DNA of 64,000 nt from Hirudo medicinalis (taxonomy: Eukaryota > Annelida > Clitellata > Hirudinida > Hirudinidae). The position numbers and the translations under genes were made by a program. The DNA lies in assembly GCA_011800805.1 (NCBI GenBank), contig MPNW01000074.1, forward strand, positions 65,601-129,600, read 5' to 3'. The notes under the pieces were generated by a model. That model was not told the DNA's origin. It did no database searches and was given only the letters and a program-made list of their open reading frames with translations. Shown piece by piece: positions 11,003 to 24,085 of the stretch. The stretch's first letter is position 1, and every line of letters starts with the position of its first letter.

Positions 11003-12695
11003 CATTATTTTAATGACAATTTAAAACAATTTTGATTAAAATATTTTTTATTTTCAGATCACAGAAGATAGTGAGAGGCAGAGCAACGAATTAATTGTTG
11101 AATGATTAGCTCCTGACATGACATATTATCAATTGAGAATTTTAATTCTTTTATTTCGATGTTCACTTGAAAAACACGGATGCGGAATTAAAGGAAATTT
11201 GTAGCAATTCATTACCAGCAGAAATAAAATGTTTAGTTGCGATGTGCAATAATCGAATTACTGTGAGGTAAAAACACATTGAAATGGCATCAAGTGTACT
11301 TGTTAAGTTTGGATTACTTATGAACTGAACGAGTTAAATGAATTCAAAATCGTTCTCGTGACATTGTGTCATAATTGCGTACATATTGCAACGTTATTAT
11401 TATTATTATTATTATTATTATATTATTATTGGAAACATTTAAGGGAATTGGCGATAATAAATACCATCGAATCAATTATTATAATCTTTAATGAGATAAT
11501 AAATATCCCTGAATTATAATTTAATTGTTGGGATTATTCTAGTGATCATATATCTATTTAATTGGAAGCAAAGTCAATAGTTTGGCTGACATGAACTGAT
11601 GATATTAAATAATGAAAGTACAGCAACCGCTATTTAATTGATTTAACCAGACTAGGATTTTTAATGTTGCAATTTATTTTTTCTAATCCCTTTATTTTCT
11701 CGACCAAAAAACTTGCCATAAAATAATAACCATACCAGAATTTTAAAGTCCTCCAAGACGGTTCGAGATCACTACTACGTTAGGATTTTTGTTACTGCTA
11801 TTATTTACTATTCCTGTTATTGACGTTATTAATAGGATACGAACATTGGGAAAACATTAGTCAAAAAGGCATAAAAATTGGCCTTGTGTCATTGCTCAGT
11901 GAGGGCTTAAAGGCGAATGAGAATGATGTATCAGCGCAGTCCCCTGTGAAATGGAAACGTTTACTTAGTGTTTTTAGATGTTCAATTAGGTTTTTACAAA
12001 ATAAATTAAATCTGTTTCATTTGCTAACCTTATTAAAATGTCTGCGTTTTTTTTAACTGCTATTAATCAAGGTGTTGAAGAGGAACGCCTCCAATTCGAA
12101 TTGATCGTTGCCAAAGGAATTTGAGACTCAAATCTCAAATTAATTTTTACTACAAGTAAAAATTTACATAAGTCATATATGAACGATAAAATATAATAAA
12201 TTGTTGCTTCTTAATTAAGAAACATGAGGATTAAACATTATCATTAAACATTCCTTTGCTCTAAATATTCGAAGTCTCGACGGATTAGAATTTGTAATGT
12301 CCCTCACACTCATCAAAGAACTTTGCTTAGCATGTTGAAACAAGGTCGTGTCAAAGAGAATCCTGCATGCTTAAGTAATGACCATGATGTGACTTGAAGA
12401 ATCGTCTATTTGCAGGTTGAGATGAGTTGGAACAAGATGTTGGATGCTGATGGATGGTCAAAACTTAGATTCAGGCGTTTCATTAGACAAGGTTTTCGTC
12501 AGACTTTTTCCAGCAACAGTTTCATTTATAATGTGTAAAATCATCAAATCAACCGTCCTATTTCAATTCATATTCTATTTCTTATTTTGCCGATTTGATT
12601 GATATCATCGAAACAAATTAACAATCATATAATACATACTAAGTAAGATCAAGCGTTAAAGTTAATACAATAGATGGCATGCAAGTTAGTTCGGA
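11003..12695. other. Gene-free stretch
   Basis: No supported gene. Contains an (ATT)n microsatellite at 11393-11430. A 78-codon open frame at 11820-12056 has no recognisable feature. Confidence 0.55.
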
Positions 12696-12699
12696 GGGT

Positions 12700-13343
12700 T
12701 GGGTTCATGCGAGCGAAGGCAAAAGCAACATTAGTGTGTATCATTATGTGTCGTGTTCGCATCTGCAAGAGCTCTTGATACATAAGCAATCGGTTGCCCC
12801 TCTCGGATGAAGGTCTGAATATAGATCTGCTTGTTAGATTCGAAGAATCGCAAGGTTAGCGCTATCAAAAACGCTATCTTTCAACACCTGAAACGCTTTT
12901 CCGTGTTGAGCTGCCATGTCCATGACCATGTCATGCCATCCTTCTTCAGCATTCTCAGCAGATCCTTTATAGCTGAAAAATTTGGAATGAACTTTAATAG
13001 GTAAATCATCATACCTAAGAATCTATGAAATTCTTTTATGTTGCTTGATTATTTTAACTTGTTCATTTCTTGGATCTTGCTGGGATCTGGACTGACTCCT
13101 TTTGCTGACATTAGATAACCTAAACTGGAGTTTGGACTGGTTGAACCTCACATTGTTCTTTCTATCTCGTTGTAGCATCCTCTTCAAGGTTTCATCATGC
13201 TCCTCTTCAAGTCTGCCTGAGATGATCAGTTCATAAAATGTAACGTGAACATTCGGTATGCCATCGAAAGTCTCAATGTTTCTCTTTTGAAAAATCAATT
13301 TAAAATAGAAAACTTGTAACTTGTGTTTTGAATAGACGTGCAT
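12700..13343 (-). pseudogene. Ty3/gypsy reverse transcriptase/RNase H fragment
   Basis: Read on the minus strand, 13343-13023 gives a gypsy RT palm-thumb segment with QKRNIETFDGI, EEEHDETLKRML and RFNQSKLQFR. These match the EEH...L..V..R....N....K C.F region of Ty3/gypsy RT. The adjacent stretch, through frame breaks, gives FLGMMIYLLKFIPNFSAI, ALTLRFFESNK and GQPIAYVSRAL, which are the RT connection and start of RNase H. No LTRs, integrase or gag are seen. The catalytic YxDD region is altered. Dead fragment. Confidence 0.85.
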
Positions 13344-14069
13344 ATTTTATTCAAATGTCTTGTAACAAGTATAATTAAATCAAAACCAAAATTTTTATTA
13401 AATGATAACACCGCTAACATGTTACTTTAGAGTAGAGAACTTTAATTCCTCAAATCTCTCCTAAATATATCTGAAATTATAGCTCTAATATAAATTTATA
13501 AAAGAAATACAAGCACCTTCAAAAAATTTCAAGTAAATCGACATCCAAAAATTAAAATTATGATGTCATAAAGAACAATGAAGTCGTCTATAAATGAAAT
13601 GCTTTTTATCGATTTGACTCCACGACGCAAAAAATCTTGAGAACGCATTTTAAATTAGTGTTGAAGGCAATTTATTGATAAATCCAATATATAAGGGTCG
13701 ATATATCGATATTGCGATGTTTAAAAAGGTTTTTATCGATATAAGACATTGGGAAAATCCCAATGTCGATATTTGAATGTCGTTGGTCGTTTGTGCGAAT
13801 TATGGGGAAAGAATCTCTTCAAATACTTTTCTGTTAAGGATTAACTTTGCATCATTCCCTCTCTGCGGAAAGAACTATCCACATGACTCTCCGAAATAAA
13901 GTAATATATTTTATAGGTTTACATTGAGAGGAAGCAAAATCAAATTTACTGGCAGGCCAAGAATGAAAGCTACCCTATATTGCATGAGGTAGCTATGATG
14001 TAATTCCCAATTCTGGCTAGTTCCGTTCCTTAATAAAGAATAGCGTTGTTGTAAATGATATTTATAGTA

Positions 14070-14646
14070 GGGATGCACCGATATCCGGAAATATCCGGAA
14101 TCCATTATCCGGCATAAATAAACTTTTAAATTTAGACAAATTATTTCTTTCCTTTCAACGCACGTGTCATGACGTCTTTTAGTTTACTTTTAAACTAATT
14201 CCATCATGGCTGCTTCCCCTAATCTCGTTAGAAGTTTTATTTGGAAGTATTTTTTCGATAAGCGCAACCGGCATTTCGAAAGAAAAATTTAGCAAGTGTG
14301 GAAGTTAATATTTCGCGAGGAAAAACGACCGCTGCATAATCAACGAAGTCTTTAATAAACCATTTGATTAAAGCATACCGACGACTTATTTCAAATTCCA
14401 GGCGCAAAGATACGGAAAGAAATGAAAATTAACAAGAACACCTCTCCTATTTTCTCCTGATTGCCTCTCCTATGTTCTATGTTCTTCTCTTCTATGTTCC
14501 TATAACTGCAGAAGGTGACTGAGTTTCTTTGATTTCTTTAAAAAAAAAGTTTCTAACAACATGGACCGTTAAATCCAGTATCCGGATCCGGTAAGCTATC
14601 CGGAATTACACGATATCCGGTGAAATTTGCTATTCGGTCCATGCCA
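14070..14646 (+). mobile_element. hAT-like element remnant with BED-finger start
   Basis: Degenerate inverted ends: GGATGCACCGAT at the left and the complement GGCATGGACCGAAT at the right, both next to repeated ATCCGG motifs. A TATAGTA 7-mer occurs on both sides. An ATG at 14206 opens a frame beginning MAASPNLVRSFIWKYF, like the start of a BED zinc finger (xSxxWxYF) of hAT transposases or ZBED proteins. The frame then decays. Superfamily assignment is inference from ends and the BED-like motif. Confidence 0.6.
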
Positions 14647-14889
14647 AATATATAGTACTTCAATAGATGCAAGACATCAAATAGCCATCGTCATAAACTT
14701 CCTGTATTGAGCTGTGAACAAGTTCCGGAGAATAAACTTTGAATACTTGTATTTGTGTGTTCCTTACGTATCATACAATAAAGGATGCTATCTGCACGCC
14801 GTAATAGGATTCTGGGGTAGTTACTCAACCCAACTCGATATTCGAAATATCGATATTTTTTGCGAACGATATCGATAATTTTTAAATAT

Positions 14890-15534
14890 TAAAACGACTC
14901 TTTTATTTATTTTATTTATTATCAACTTCGGCCAAGGGGTCATTCGACCTCTTACATGATCAACTGTACTTAAGAAAACATAAATACACAAATTGGAGCG
15001 AAAGCATCAATGGAAAAGAGTAAAGATTTAAAGCTTAAAAAATTCTCAATACAGGCTAGCCTACTAGGTTTTCGAAAGATTTTGGTTTATGAACTGTGAA
15101 AGAGCAAGCTTACATCACACTTCAACCCCCATGTCATAAATTGTCTCAAATTCATTTAAATCTTTGATTTAATAAACACATTGAAATAATTATAGACCAA
15201 ATTAAAGAAATAATCCAAAATAAATATCTAGCTAAACTGATATTATCGAAAAATGAAACAGTGCTTCAAAAGATCTATTTCGTATAAACCGAAATAATAT
15301 AATTTTTACAATGCATAATTGAGAACCTATATTTACATTTTAAAGTTGAACAAATCAATTTTTAAGCATATCGTAATTAATGGTTTTATCTTATGTTGTC
15401 TGAGCGTGTTTATGTTGACATCGAGCCGTAAGCGGTTTGTTTTGTGCAGGGGTGTAATTTATGAAATTCAGCCCGAATTTTAGCCATAGCTTTGACACTT
15501 TAGGGATTCGAATTTAAAACAGGAAGAAAAAGTT
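14890..15534. other. Gene-free stretch
   Basis: AT-rich, with no supported coding sequence. The last ~120 bases are less AT-rich and could carry the 5' region of the ORF at 15535. Confidence 0.4.
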
Positions 15535-15767
15535 ATGAGCGGTGGAAATACTTTCCAGTTCACTCCTCCACAACAGCATCTTCTAACGGATCAGATGTCC
15601 ACATCTCATGGTTCTGTTACCGGCAGTCCCTCGAATTATCAATTTTTGCAGCAGCCCCAACAATTGCAATATTGTTTTGGGAGCACGGCCAGTAAACAAA
15701 CTGTAGATGCTGTCAGAACTCCGGTGCAGTTAAAGTTTACCATCTGTCCCCTAGAGGAACAAGAAGC
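15535..15767 (+). CDS. Unrecognised first exon, Gln/Ser-rich
   Basis: An ATG opens a frame of 77 full codons rich in Gln, Ser, Pro and Thr (start MSGGNTFQFTPPQQH). It ends at a good GTGAGT donor (exon end 15767, phase 2). Composition is clearly more protein-like than the surrounding DNA and resembles the low-complexity N-terminus of a nuclear protein. No domain was recognised. It may belong with the exons at 17233-17489 and 18463-18541, but no phase-compatible linking exon was identified. Tentative. Confidence 0.35.
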
Positions 15768-16584
15768 GTGAGTTATTGAATTATTCTTAATTATGCCTGT
15801 CACCATGCGCTTATTAGAATGAAATCAGGTGATAGAGAATTAGCCAATATTAAATGCTTAGTTTCTTGATATCTTTTGATTGGCAGTTAAATAAAAAGCC
15901 CACTTTTCAAAGCTACTTGTGAAATTTCTAATGCATAAATTAGTATATGCTAATGGATACAGACATTTTAAGATAAACTTATGATGTGTGAATTTAGGAA
16001 TCTAGATCATAGTTACAAGATATGTTTTGAATTCATTTCAAATGGTCACATCACTCCACATTGAACTGGTTAAGCAAATTATCTTATTATATTAAGCATC
16101 ACTGGTTATTAAGTTATTAAGCAAAAGTATGCTAAATATAAAATTACAAATGGATCATTTAAGTAAGTTAGTCAAGTAATTAAATAATTTAAAATCAGTT
16201 CATTGGGCTAAAACAAGAATGAGTTCTTGCCACAAAAGATTATTATTGTATTTGTGATCACTTTAAAGTGATTTCTGAGCACGAATCACTTGTCGTTGTT
16301 GATTTTAACATGCGCCACAGCCAGTTTTTTTAAATTCAGCATTATTGTCAGAGTAAACAAAACTGATAATCAATGAAATTATGCAAGAAACTGTTGTGAC
16401 CGATGTTTTCATCGTGTTATGATCGCAAAACAGATGGTGCATCGTTCTTCAGATTGATTCACTCGTGGACGAGAAACATAAGCACTACTTTCTGGATGTT
16501 ACAGCCTGCCACACCAGGTCCAAATAACTTGCACCCTGAACCTCCACATTCGATAAATAACACATCGATGGGTTTATTTTGGTA

Positions 16585-16975
16585 CCGCCATCTTCTGAGC
16601 TCTCGCCATTGGTCGAAATATCTCAGATGTTCAATGTGGGCGTGGTTTACTTCTAATTATCATAAATGATCGTTAAGCTAATAGTACCATGTATGTAAAT
16701 CACCTAGAGGATGATCCTACATCAAGGGAAGGAATTAATAATCTGTTAAAGCTCGTTCAGCAATCTCTTCTGAGTTATTGTTTACCGCAGTCTCATTTTG
16801 ACACAATTTCATCACTAACCTGAATTTGCTATATCGTATAGCATTGACATATTCATACATCTCAACATAACTCAAAAAGATTTTTCGTTGCGGACTCACC
16901 ATTGATTTTGAATAAATAACACTTTCCACGATGCTCCGACGCGCGAGTGGCGCCATACTCATGCACCTTACGTCA
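16585..16975. promoter_or_regulatory. Possible promoter with YY1-like and CRE-like sites
   Basis: CCGCCATCTT at 16585-16594 matches the YY1 core in reverse, and TTACGTCA at 16968-16975 is a CRE-like half palindrome. The DNA here is richer in GC and CpG than its surroundings. It lies between tentative coding exons on both strands, which fits a promoter region. Motif evidence only. Confidence 0.25.
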
Positions 16976-17037
16976 CCATAATGGATGACTTTTCGGGCAA
17001 ACTGCTGAAGTGCCGATTGTTTAATTTTTGCATACAT
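16735..17037 (-). CDS. Unrecognised 100-codon ORF
   Basis: An ATG at 17037 opens 100 codons with mixed, protein-like composition (start MYAKIKQSALQQFARKV). A GTGAGT donor inside it (after codon 46) could make only the first part exonic. No family recognised. It may be chance; kept because its composition is less AT-driven than other open frames of this size here. Confidence 0.2.
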   Translation of the reverse strand: MYAKIKQSALQQFARKVIHYGDVRCMSMAPLARRSIVESVIYSKSMVSPQRKIFLSYVEMYEYVNAIRYSKFRLVMKLCQNETAVNNNSEEIAERALTDY

Positions 17038-17232
17038 TTGGTAGAATTCACGAACAATAGTAATTAGATTGACTCTCCCAGGGAAACGTTCTAAACGGCG
17101 TGCTTAATGTTTGTTTGGTGGTGGCGTGTCAGCAGGTTGGTAACAAGCGGTAACTCTGCCATTGCTGTGTTGAGTTATGCTTCAACTCAATGAGCTCTTT
17201 CTTTTGTCTTTTGAATATTGCCTATGTAAGAG

Positions 17233-18541
17233 TTTTTGTCTTATGCAACTGTGAATGTTATTGGCCCAACTCTTGAAAATCCTGAAGGTATTGAGTTTGT
17301 ATTCCCGAATACGCAACAATACCCCATTGTGTATTTCCTTTATCAGGACGTGCCCTTCTTTCTTCACCATCTCTCGTTCTGCACTCAGCGCAATTCGGCT
17401 GAAGTTGACAGATTTTCTATGCTGATCGCAGCGATAAATAGAGCGAGTTCTGAAAAGGGAGAATTTTATGCGAATCGCTTAAGCGTTGAGTGAGTTTTTG
17501 GTTATAACATGTATATAATTCTTGGGCTTTCATAGAACTTTTAAAGTCAAGCATCGCCAACCGACCTTAGTTTTCCTTTTCATCGGATTTTCTGATTTAT
17601 AAAAGTGATGAGAGGAAGGTTTACTGATTTCCTCAGACAAAAATTATAATTTATTATAATTTCTTCCTTAGTAAGAAAGGTTGTGATGGTTGTTGCATCA
17701 GGGATGTCATTTAGGGTGGGGGTGTGCTGCCCTGTTCTTTGGTGAGAAGCAAAAAAGGTCACCTCATCAGGTTGAGTGGGGTTTGAACTCTTCACCCCAC
17801 CCCCTTCTGGAAAAAACTGAAATGACATCCCTGGTTACCTTGCCTGGTTACCTAACAGGTTCTTGCTTGAGAATATCTCTTTTCATATAATTATTTGGAA
17901 GAACTTGTTTCTGCATATATTAATAACAATTAAGTACTTTGTAGTAATTTTTGTTTTCTGAAGCATTTTGGTTTGTATTTGTTTTAAAATATATGTAGTG
18001 TTTTACTGCAACAATTATTGTTCTATGCTTTTGGTTTAGTTTCTTAATTCATTGACAAAATATAAGGTCAACCAAAACCTTTTCTTTGGAGTTCAATTTT
18101 TTCTAGCATCTGTTTATTTTGATGGTTCACTCCAAGCCATTTCAGTCTCTGGCTTAGACCATAACAACTCTTGAACTTTTTGTGCCTTCAAAAGTGATAG
18201 CCATTCCTGATAAAAACATTATGTGCCTTGTTTACATTTTTTACAAACAGTTTCTATGCTGGGTTCTCCATTATAGCAATAACATAATTAAAAGAATTCC
18301 TAGGGCATTATGGTGCTGACAGCATATATTTCTCACTTTTTTAACCTGCCATCTTTAATGTAAACAAGTAATCACTGGCAATCCTATATGGTAACATAAT
18401 TCCATAATTTCTTCTGTCAAAACTGCTACAACTCAGACCTTTTCATGAGAAAATCTAACAAGAAGAATGTTTGACAGGACAGAGAGTGAAATTGTGAAGG
18501 AAGATGTTGGATATTGTTTGGTTGCTCTTTCCCAAGCAGAG
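17233..18541 (+). CDS. Two phase-compatible exons, unrecognised protein
   Basis: Exon 17233-17489 reads from TTTTTGTCT through NVIGPTLENPEGIEF and FFLHHLSFC to ANRLSV, ending at a GTGAGT donor in phase 2. Exon 18463-18541, behind an AACAAG acceptor and ending at GTAGTT, gives a fragment with FDRTESEIVKEDVG and joins the first in phase. A MITE lies in the 973 bp intron between them. No protein family was recognised. It may be the continuation of the 15535 exon. Both ends are undefined, and the model rests on composition plus splice consensus only. Confidence 0.3.
17699..17833. mobile_element. 135 bp MITE
   Basis: Perfect 14 bp terminal inverted repeats CAGGGATGTCATTT / AAATGACATCCCTG, with inner G-rich and C-rich tracts. 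No clear target duplication. No coding capacity. Confidence 0.8.
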
Positions 18542-19062
18542 GTAGTTATTGTGTTCCTTTGCTTTGTGCATGACTTTTATGGCTTCAAACCGAAGTTGAT
18601 CTTGTTGTTGGATTTATTTTTAATATTTTTATTGGATTATGTTGCTAATTTTATTTTTAAACAAAAAAAAGTCTTAAAGACAGTTACTTATTAAAACATA
18701 CCAGCATGCTCTGCCATGCATAATTATGCAGCCACCTTCGAAATGAATGTTTAAAGTGGATATATTGAAGAAATATTCCATGTCTCACTTTCCTGACTTT
18801 CCTATATAAACTGCATAATTACTCTTTTCTTGGTAATACTTCCATGGATAACAACAACAACGCCTCAACTTGGTTATAAAGCCTCCTTCAGCAACATCGC
18901 TGCCTCAGTTTCCTCTTTCTTCTCCGACGCGTTTTGTCGGCAGAGCAGTCGATAGAGTCGGGGAGTCGTTTATTCCGTTATAATTTCTGCACGTTGCAAG
19001 GATACGAGCTGCGGAAGTTCGCGTCAAAAGATTTTTTTTCCCGTTATTTCCTTGTTTTTTTA

Positions 19063-22000
19063 ATGACTACGTTGAACAATAACCAGGAAAGTTCAAGTAA
19101 TGTTTTGAAGGGATTTTAACTTTTTTGAATTGGAATGGTGCAACTTGCAAGATGTGAGTAATACTCATGGACATTCAAAAGTGTTAATTGCACTTTTAAA
19201 AGCATCAAGTTGCGTCCATCACTTACAAACCACTCAGTCCATGCATCCATTGCCCCCTGATCAATTGATGGAGACTGTTACTGTTGCTTATCATGCAGGC
19301 TTTTATTAACTAGCAGCCACACAACTCATTTCTCAACAACAGTTGAAAAATGTGGCTAATTTAATATACTCAATGCAATTAAATTGACAGTTATTGTTAT
19401 AATTATTATTGTTATTACTGTTGTTGTTGTTGTTGTTTGCTTAATTCAATCAAACATTGGAACAGTGTTTCTCTCAAAATTGAGATCCTTGATTGAATCC
19501 AACATTAAAAGAATAAAGGTTCGCTTTCATTACAAGTATTAATTTTGCGTTATTAGTTGAAGTGTTGAGGTGCAGATCGGCCGGAAGGGTTACGTTCCTG
19601 CGATCGGCATTAATGGCAACGGTCACTGCCACTGGCTCGGAAAAATTGCTTCGTGCAGGAAACATCCTGAAATTTGTTTCATTTCTTTGCAAACATTTCC
19701 AAAGTTTAAAAATGTGCTTCGTTTCACTTTTAATTTTTAAGAGCTCTCTACTTTCTCTACTCGACACAAGTTCCAATCATAAATTAATTTCTTTGTGCTA
19801 TGGTGTCCATGCATTTGCATCAGAATTTAAGAATATTTGTACAATAATGTTATAACAATGGCATTGCTGCCGTTAGTCGTATTAAAGAATAGTTATTCAT
19901 ACTTTGAGCAGGGAGAAGAGTGATTCTGGATCATCATATTCAAGCATGGAGGCTCTCAACATGTCTTCGTCGTCCTTAGTCAGCGATGCCTGTCTCAATC
20001 CGATAGAATGCAGACGGGATGCCGTGGTGTTTCCCTTTGAATCGATCAAGGACGAGACCGAGGCATCGACGGCGGCATCTACCGGCAACATCCCTGCCTA
20101 CGTCGGAAGTCTGGAGGAGCCCGGAAGCAGGTCCATGTTGCTCCAAGTCTCACCGGAACATCTCAATCATGATCACAGGAGGTAAGGAGGCATCTCCTTG
20201 TTTTTTTACATCATTGTCCTTCCCAGAACATCACCATGTGTTATGTTTAAATCTCGGGTATTGTTCATTGATGTGTTACTTAGTCTCATCATCACCAGCA
20301 TTATAACTTGTTGTACTTGGTGAAAAGCTTCCAAAATTTGATGAGATTGTAAATGTTTATAATATTTCTAGAATTATTTTTGCGACAACGTGACATTTAC
20401 AATCATTTGTTACGTATGTAAATGTTTTACTAACTTTAAATGTTTTTTATTTTTTTTACTGTGATCATGATTCATCTGACTAAAAACATTTTACAAAGTC
20501 ATTCTACAAATACTGCGATAAAGTATTGTTAGAAACAACTTTGTTGATGTGATATTCATCAAACACAGCTAGTTTTTCTAAATCATGTACATAACAAGTT
20601 ACGCTTCTTCGTGAATTTATTTTTTAATTCGTCATCTCTTCCAAAGCAATCTCAGTGTGGCATTGATGCACCTGCATTGTTGACAAATACCTGATCATTT
20701 ATTGGTTTATGTGTTTAAGCAGCATCATCTCCAACTTCATGTAAACTAGAAATGTTGCTTGGGATGTGGAGACCATTCTTCAGTTTAGAACACCTTGTGT
20801 TCAGTGGAAGATTGATTCCTCCTCTTGTGCAAGCATGTGTGTGAATTAATACTAATTACATATTTAAATATTGTTACTATGTTATATCGTTTCACCATTA
20901 TTTCTTATCTCTTCATTCCAATTAAATTTTGTCAAAATTCAATATAACTTAATTAGTTAAATCATTTAGTTTTTAGTACTCATTTTAGTATTTAGTTTTT
21001 ATTGTACTTGAAGAGCATTGAATTAGTTGACTAAAGAGCAGTTTTAAGTTTGGCAACCCATTATATATTGCTTCATCATCCACACGATCATCCATCTGCC
21101 CTCAGAATCAGCCTCCCCAACGAAGTTCCCAAGCAGAGATTCTCGCTACTCAGAAATCGACTCTCGGCATCGGCTCGAAACTTCGTGTCAAAAAAAGAAA
21201 GCAGCAGCAGCAGCGGCGGTAGTGGTGATAGCATTAACTGCAGTATGGAGGATGTCAACAGACTGGCCGTAGCCACATCAAGGAGCCACAAATCTGGGAG
21301 TCTCGATTGTCAGTTCCTTGCCCTCTCCTCTGATCATGCCAGGAGAGCAAAGTCTGTGGAAAGTGAGAATTTTAAAGCCAAAGGAAAGCTCAAATCACCG
21401 AGGAAGCAAAGTGGTAGGAAGTCACCTCTGGAGGTCATAAGGTCGAGTTTGCATCTTGATAAGTCACCCATCAGAAAGAGGGTCAGTTCACCTTTGAAAG
21501 AGAAGAATGTTAACGTTGGTGATAAAACAAATGAAAGAGACGCTTTGCCCTTCGATCCGGAGGTTAGATCGCTCGTGGACATGAAGGTTGGCAGTGGATG
21601 TGACTTGGGATCTGTTCTGTCACTGCCAGAGAAGATAAAGATGGAGGGGGATGAGGTTGCCATGTCAACAACTTCCATGTCTGGCAGCATCCCCTTGGTT
21701 GTCATCCACTCCCCTCAGAGTGCTTCGTCGTTGTCGTGCGACCGGCTGACCTCGGGCCACGTCGCTCACGCCATTTCAAGCAGGTCTCTTCAGTTTCATT
21801 TTCAGTTTGTTAAGTTTGTTACTTTAAACTATTATTTTTCTTTTAACTTTCCAAAATAACTCGTTTTATTCTCGTTAGACATTTACTTTATTTTTTAAGC
21901 TTCAATAATTTATAAGTTTTGAACAAGCTCATTTAATATTTTCTCTACATTTTGATCGTATTTGGAGGTTACTCTTACCGATATTAACTATAATTTCATC

Positions 22001-24028
22001 CAATACTTTTATTTAGTCTTAATAATATTACCCTCCTAATTTGATCGAGAACCGTATTGGAAGAAATTGTGGTTAAACAATACATATGAGCAGTACGTAT
22101 GAGCAGTCTCTACAAGCAAGTACGTCATGTGACGAACAAGAATAGGGATGTATTGTAAATGTGGATGCAGCATTAATATCGTCCAAACTTCAAAAACTGT
22201 TGTTTAATAAGCTTGCCATTTAGCAGAGAGTGGTTTTTCAACAATCTGCTTGCACTGTTTTAAGTACATAAAGACTGTCATTAAATTTAAATATAAATTT
22301 GACAAAACATGTTTAAATAAAATATTGAGCTGTTACATTGTAAACTCCTAAATTTACAAGTGGGTTGACATCATAAAAGAACTTCATGAAGTGGCTTTCA
22401 TGGCCAATTGGTAATAGGATTATCGTCCAAAAGTTAAGGTCAAGTGTTTCATGATGAGATGTTAGATGATGAGAGGTGATATTAATAATTAATAATAATA
22501 ATAATGTTTAATAAATAACAACAAGGAGTAGGAGTAAGTCAGTGCAAAATATTTCAAAGTGAAATTAATCTGTTCTTTAAGGTTTTAATTTGTCAAATAG
22601 AAATAATGACTGTTGCAGTGGTGTAATAATTAGGACAATTAATATATATAATTAAGTTTAGACAATTATTATATTTTAATATTATATTGTGAGATTATAT
22701 ATAAGAATGATTATTATGAATCTTTTATTATTTATTCTCAGTCCCCCGAGTGGATAAGTTATTTCACTAGGTTAATCATTCTTCTCTCAGGTTGATCTCA
22801 TACTTCCTACATTTTAGTTGTAGACAATAAACGAACATAATAATAGTAAGGACACATCTGTAAGTGCTTTAACAATTACTGGGTATGCACGACTCGACCA
22901 CCTTATGCGGTGTTACCCGGTCGTGGTCACTGATCAGGTAGATGGGAATTTTTTATGTTATAAATTATGATTTAATCCTTGTAAATCATATTTTTTTATT
23001 CCACGTGCATAATTGAGGGAAACATTATGCACTGGGGTTTTGCCACAAAATTGTGCATTGCAAAGTCAAATGAATTTAGATTGAAAGATCATCCATCCGG
23101 TCACCTTTCACCTTATATGCTTAGTTAATCTCAATGTGTTTTATGGATCTCAACAGTCGAACCAGCCCTGCCCCTCTGACCGATCTCTTTCAAGAGTCCA
23201 CACTTCAAAAGTTCCAGAGCAAACCCATAATTCAGAGAGTGGCCAGTATGGACAGTGCCAAAACGGTGGTTCATACCCACGGCTTAGTGGAGATGGCAAC
23301 GAGCGAACTGGACATCAAAACTTCCGATTCGAACGACAAGAGTGGCTCCGGTCCCTTGAGTCTTCCTCTGACCGTCAACCTCAGGACCTCCCCGAAGAAG
23401 GTGGCAGGTGGAAAGAGCAGCAGCAGTGGTGATGCCAGCTTCAAGGCTGGAAAGTCATCCTCCTCCTCATCAGAAAGTAAAAAGAAAAAGACCAGTTCCT
23501 GGTATAATGTGAGTCTAATGAGTATTTTTTTATGATGACGTGATGATGACTTTCAAGGTTGACCGTAACATGTTCATCCATGGATCAATGAATGTCTAAT
23601 GAATTACTAATGAACATTTGCCATGTTTGAAACAAGCTGGGTTTATAATTCACCTAAATTTGATTGACACGATTGAGTAACAGGTAACAGGTATCAACTA
23701 CTCCTAATTTGGTAGCAATTCAACTACAAAATAACACTTACCAGCTTGTTAGCCACGTCATTAGCGTCGTGCCCAGATGAGGACTAACCATAAGCTTTAT
23801 GCAAATAAGTTATGTGGTTAAACATATTTAAAACTAGTTTAAAGCCTGCAAGAGTGCTCGCAATATTTCATATTTTAACATAACATTCAGATTACAAGTT
23901 GGTTTTGTGATGCAGTTTGTTGGTGTTGAATTGAATGTGAAACAAAATTGAAAGCATTTGATGAGAAAAGAAAATTATAATAATTGTTTTATTATTATAA
24001 TATAATAATTATTATTATTAAGTGTCAG

Positions 24029-24085
<57 letters not shown>

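Noticed and set aside
16403..16669. 88-codon + strand ORF
   Set aside because: Would join the 15767 donor in phase but has no donor leading to the 17233 exon, and its composition is ambiguous. A different frame of the same stretch looks equally plausible.
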